8,071 nucleotides of DNA from positions 1 to 8,071 of the forward strand of contig JBIJDM010000132.1 of the NCBI GenBank assembly GCA_044344145.1. Reading direction: 5' to 3'. The stretch is from JBAXGE01 sp044344145. GTDB lineage: Bacteria > Planctomycetota > Phycisphaerae > WQYP01. Of the stretch, positions 5,802 to 8,071 are shown piece by piece. Below the pieces are notes generated by a model that was not told the origin of the DNA, did no database searches, and saw nothing but the letters and a program-made list of their open reading frames with translations. Both the position numbers and the translations under genes were made by a program. The first letter of the stretch is position 1. Each line of letters starts with the position of its first letter.

Positions 5802-8071
5802 ATGACACGATCAGCATGGAGACATCTGGTATTTCCACTCGCCCTGATATTTGTGGTGCTGGTGGGTGGTTTTGGTCTATTTATGCTGCTCCAGCAGCGT
5901 GACTATGTGAACCAATCTGGCCGGCAAGTGCTGAAGGAAGCCTCTGATGATGTGACACTGGGCATCAGTCAGCAGGTGGAGATGCTGGATGTGGCAGGCG
6001 CAATTCTGGTGCAGAATGCCGATTTTCTGACAGCGCTGGAGTCACGTAACCGCGAACAAATGTTGGCTTTTGTTTTACCCCTGTATAACAAACTCAAACG
6101 CGACGGTGAACGGATTCATATATACCTGCTGGATGCGCAGCAGTTCTGTTTGCTGCGAACGCATCAGCCGGATAAATACGGGGACAAAATTAACCGCGTC
6201 ACGGCGCAAAGGGCGCAACGTACCGGTCAGGTGGCCCATGGCGTTGAATTGGGTAGCAGTGAACTATTGATGTTGCGGGTGGTGCGCCCGGTGTATCGTG
6301 GCGAGTATCTGCTGGGATATCTGGAGTTAAGTACCGGTGTGGACGCGATATATCGGCAGGTAAAGCAACACATGAATGTCGAAATACTGATAACACTCGA
6401 CAAAAATAATCTGCACCGGGCCACCTGGGAGGTGGGGATGCGGCAATTGGGACAAAATCCGGAATGGGACCGGTATGCCCGGAATGCGCTGGTGTATTCC
6501 ACGTTCGCCACACTCCCCGAGGGCCTGGAGGTATGGTTGGGACAAACTCTGCACCAAGCCGGTGCGCTGGAAGACGTAACGCTGCGGGATAGCGCTTGGA
6601 GGGTCAAGACCGAGCCGATTCCGAATACCACAGACGCTGGGCTCGGGACGTTAATTCTAGTCCGGGATATCTCTACCGAGGTAGCGAGTTTCAAGCGCCA
6701 ACGCAATTGGGCTCTGGTCGGTGGGGTGGTCCTTAGTGGCGGGTTAATGGGACTGGTGTTTCGGTTGTTACGCCGCACGGACCGGCAAGTCAACCAGCAA
6801 CAGACCGCCTTGGGTCAGCAGGAGGAACACTACCGTTCCCTGTTTGAAGGTTCGCCCAATTGTGTGCACCTGCTCAATCGCGCAGGTGAGCTTCTGGCCA
6901 TGAATAACAATGGCATGGCGGCGCTGGGCCGGGCGGACACCGAACTGCTGGGGCGGACGTATGAGGAACTGTGGGACGCATCATCCCGACCGATCGTCCG
7001 GGCGGCTATCGCCCAAGTGCTGCGGGGCGAAGAGGCCACCTTTGAGGCGGCATATCCCCATCCCGATGGTACGGTTATGGCATGGCAGGTGATTTTGAAA
7101 CTGCTCCGCACCGGGGCGCAGGAGCTGCCCCGCTTGATGGGCGTGGCCACCAACATTACCGGGTATAAAAACATCCAGAAAACTCTCACCCACGAGCGTG
7201 AGCGGTTGGCCCACATCCTGACCGGGACCAATGTGGGTACCTGGGAATGGAATGTGCAAACCGGCGCGGCCATCTTTGATGAACGCTGGGCCGAAATCGT
7301 GGGGTATTCGTTAGCTGAGTTGGCTCCGCTATCCATCCAAACCTGGATGGACCTGGTGCATCCAGAGGACAGTAAAGTCAGTGCGGAGTTATTGCAGCGG
7401 CATTTCCGGCGGGAATTGGATTATTATGAATGCACCTGCCGGATGAAACATAAAGCCGGACACTGGGTGTGGGTGTTGGATCGTGGCTGTGTGGCCAGTT
7501 GGACGCCCGAGGGCAAACCGTTGATGATGTTCGGAACGCATCAGGATGTGACGCAGCGCCAGGAGCAGGAACATGCTCTGCGGATGGCCACGGAACGGCT
7601 GGCGCTGGCCATGCGGGTGGGTGGGGTGGGAATTTGGGATTGGGATCCGGTGACCAAGCGCATGGACTGGGATGACCAGCTTTACGCGCTCTATGGCGGA
7701 TCGGCCGATTATTTTGGTACCCCGGAAAAAGCTTGGGAGGATTGTGCCCATCCCGAAGATAAAATGCGGTATCAGCAGGAGTATGATGCGGCCTTGCGCG
7801 GGGAAGTGGAATTTGATCTCGAGTACCGCATCATTCGCCCCAATGGGACCCTTCGTAATATCCGGGCCATGGCCACCGTGCTGCGTGATCCCCAGGGCAA
7901 GCCCGTCCGCATGATCGGGATCAACTGGGATATCACCGCCCAGAAGCATGCCGAGGTGGCTTTATGGGAAAGCGCCGCCAACTTCCGCAGTTTCTTCGAG
8001 GCCATGTCCGATCTGATTCTGGTGGCCACGGCCGAGGGGAAAATCTTATTCAACAATCAGGCTGTAACCCG
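5802..8071 (+). CDS. Membrane sensor with dCache_3-like periplasmic domain and multiple PAS domains, 3' truncated
   Basis: This frame is open to the window end and gives 756 residues of a longer signalling protein. A signal-anchor helix lies at about residues 9-30. A periplasmic region of about 32-300 follows, with the dCache_3 pattern LLRTHQPDKYGD (117-128), a GVELG motif (147-151) and RVVRPVY (159-165). A second helix lies at about 303-322, followed by a basic and Gln-rich, probably coiled linker. PAS domains span about 342-455, 463-585 (ending GTHQDVTQRQ) and 595-715 (ending GINWDITAQK), and a fourth begins at about 726. Ends of the type xDIT/xDVT plus a coiled linker are typical PAC joints. 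The output module is missing. Histidine kinase, GGDEF/EAL or a related module would all fit, so I do not name one. The gene has its own ribosome binding site and probably its own promoter, 288 nt after the fusion gene. The Cache-coding part is visibly less G+C-rich than the PAS part. Confidence 0.9.
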   Translation, partial: MTRSAWRHLVFPLALIFVVLVGGFGLFMLLQQRDYVNQSGRQVLKEASDDVTLGISQQVEMLDVAGAILVQNADFLTALESRNREQMLAFVLPLYNKLKRDGERIHIYLLDAQQFCLLRTHQPDKYGDKINRVTAQRAQRTGQVAHGVELGSSELLMLRVVRPVYRGEYLLGYLELSTGVDAIYRQVKQHMNVEILITLDKNNLHRATWEVGMRQLGQNPEWDRYARNALVYSTFATLPEGLEVWLGQTLHQAGALEDVTLRDSAWRVKTEPIPNTTDAGLGTLILVRDISTEVASFKRQRNWALVGGVVLSGGLMGLVFRLLRRTDRQVNQQQTALGQQEEHYRSLFEGSPNCVHLLNRAGELLAMNNNGMAALGRADTELLGRTYEELWDASSRPIVRAAIAQVLRGEEATFEAAYPHPDGTVMAWQVILKLLRTGAQELPRLMGVATNITGYKNIQKTLTHERERLAHILTGTNVGTWEWNVQTGAAIFDERWAEIVGYSLAELAPLSIQTWMDLVHPEDSKVSAELLQRHFRRELDYYECTCRMKHKAGHWVWVLDRGCVASWTPEGKPLMMFGTHQDVTQRQEQEHALRMATERLALAMRVGGVGIWDWDPVTKRMDWDDQLYALYGGSADYFGTPEKAWEDCAHPEDKMRYQQEYDAALRGEVEFDLEYRIIRPNGTLRNIRAMATVLRDPQGKPVRMIGINWDITAQKHAEVALWESAANFRSFFEAMSDLILVATAEGKILFNNQAVT

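Noticed and set aside
6199..6793. Overlapping minus-strand frames opposite the dCache_3 sensor
   Set aside because: The + strand frame here runs without stop from 5802 to the window end and carries Cache motifs. The antisense products show no domain.

Overview
This window comes from a Gram-negative-type bacterium with fairly high G+C (sampled coding stretches are about 60-68%). The sequence alone does not fix the phylum. The domain repertoire (long Cache/PAS membrane sensors, an ActP-type symporter with a large hydrophilic insert, a CBS-DUF294 nucleotidyltransferase) suits groups such as Desulfobacterota, Verrucomicrobiota-like lineages or other environmental Gram-negatives, but this is only a guess. 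All supported genes are on the + strand.

Layout: (1) 3-275 is the 3' part of a small two-helix DUF485 membrane protein. (2) 282-2186 is a sodium:solute symporter of the cation/acetate (ActP) type, with about 175 extra hydrophilic residues between TM6 and TM7. (3) 2238-5513 is one 1091-residue open frame. It joins a PHP metallo-phosphoesterase, a membrane-anchored periplasmic Cache sensor, a PAS domain, two CBS domains and a DUF294-type nucleotidyltransferase. (4) 5514-5801 is a noncoding gap of about 45% G+C with a candidate promoter and several competing small hairpins. (5) From 5802 to the window end runs the N-terminal 756 residues of a second membrane sensor: a dCache_3-like periplasmic domain followed by three PAS domains and the start of a fourth. 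Its output domain lies outside the window.

Genes 1-3 look like one transport-plus-signalling unit. Only 6 nt separate genes 1 and 2, and 51 nt separate genes 2 and 3. DUF485 is a known small partner of ActP-type symporters, and CBS-DUF294 proteins are known neighbours of such symporters. The likely logic is uptake of a short monocarboxylate, with a membrane protein that senses a periplasmic small molecule through Cache and a cytosolic one through PAS/CBS, then acts through a nucleotidyltransferase. What stands out is the intact PHP hydrolase on the same polypeptide. Both enzymatic ends are predicted to face the cytoplasm, so a nucleotidylation/removal pair or a nucleotide-signal make-and-break enzyme is possible. 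That is inference, not something the sequence proves.
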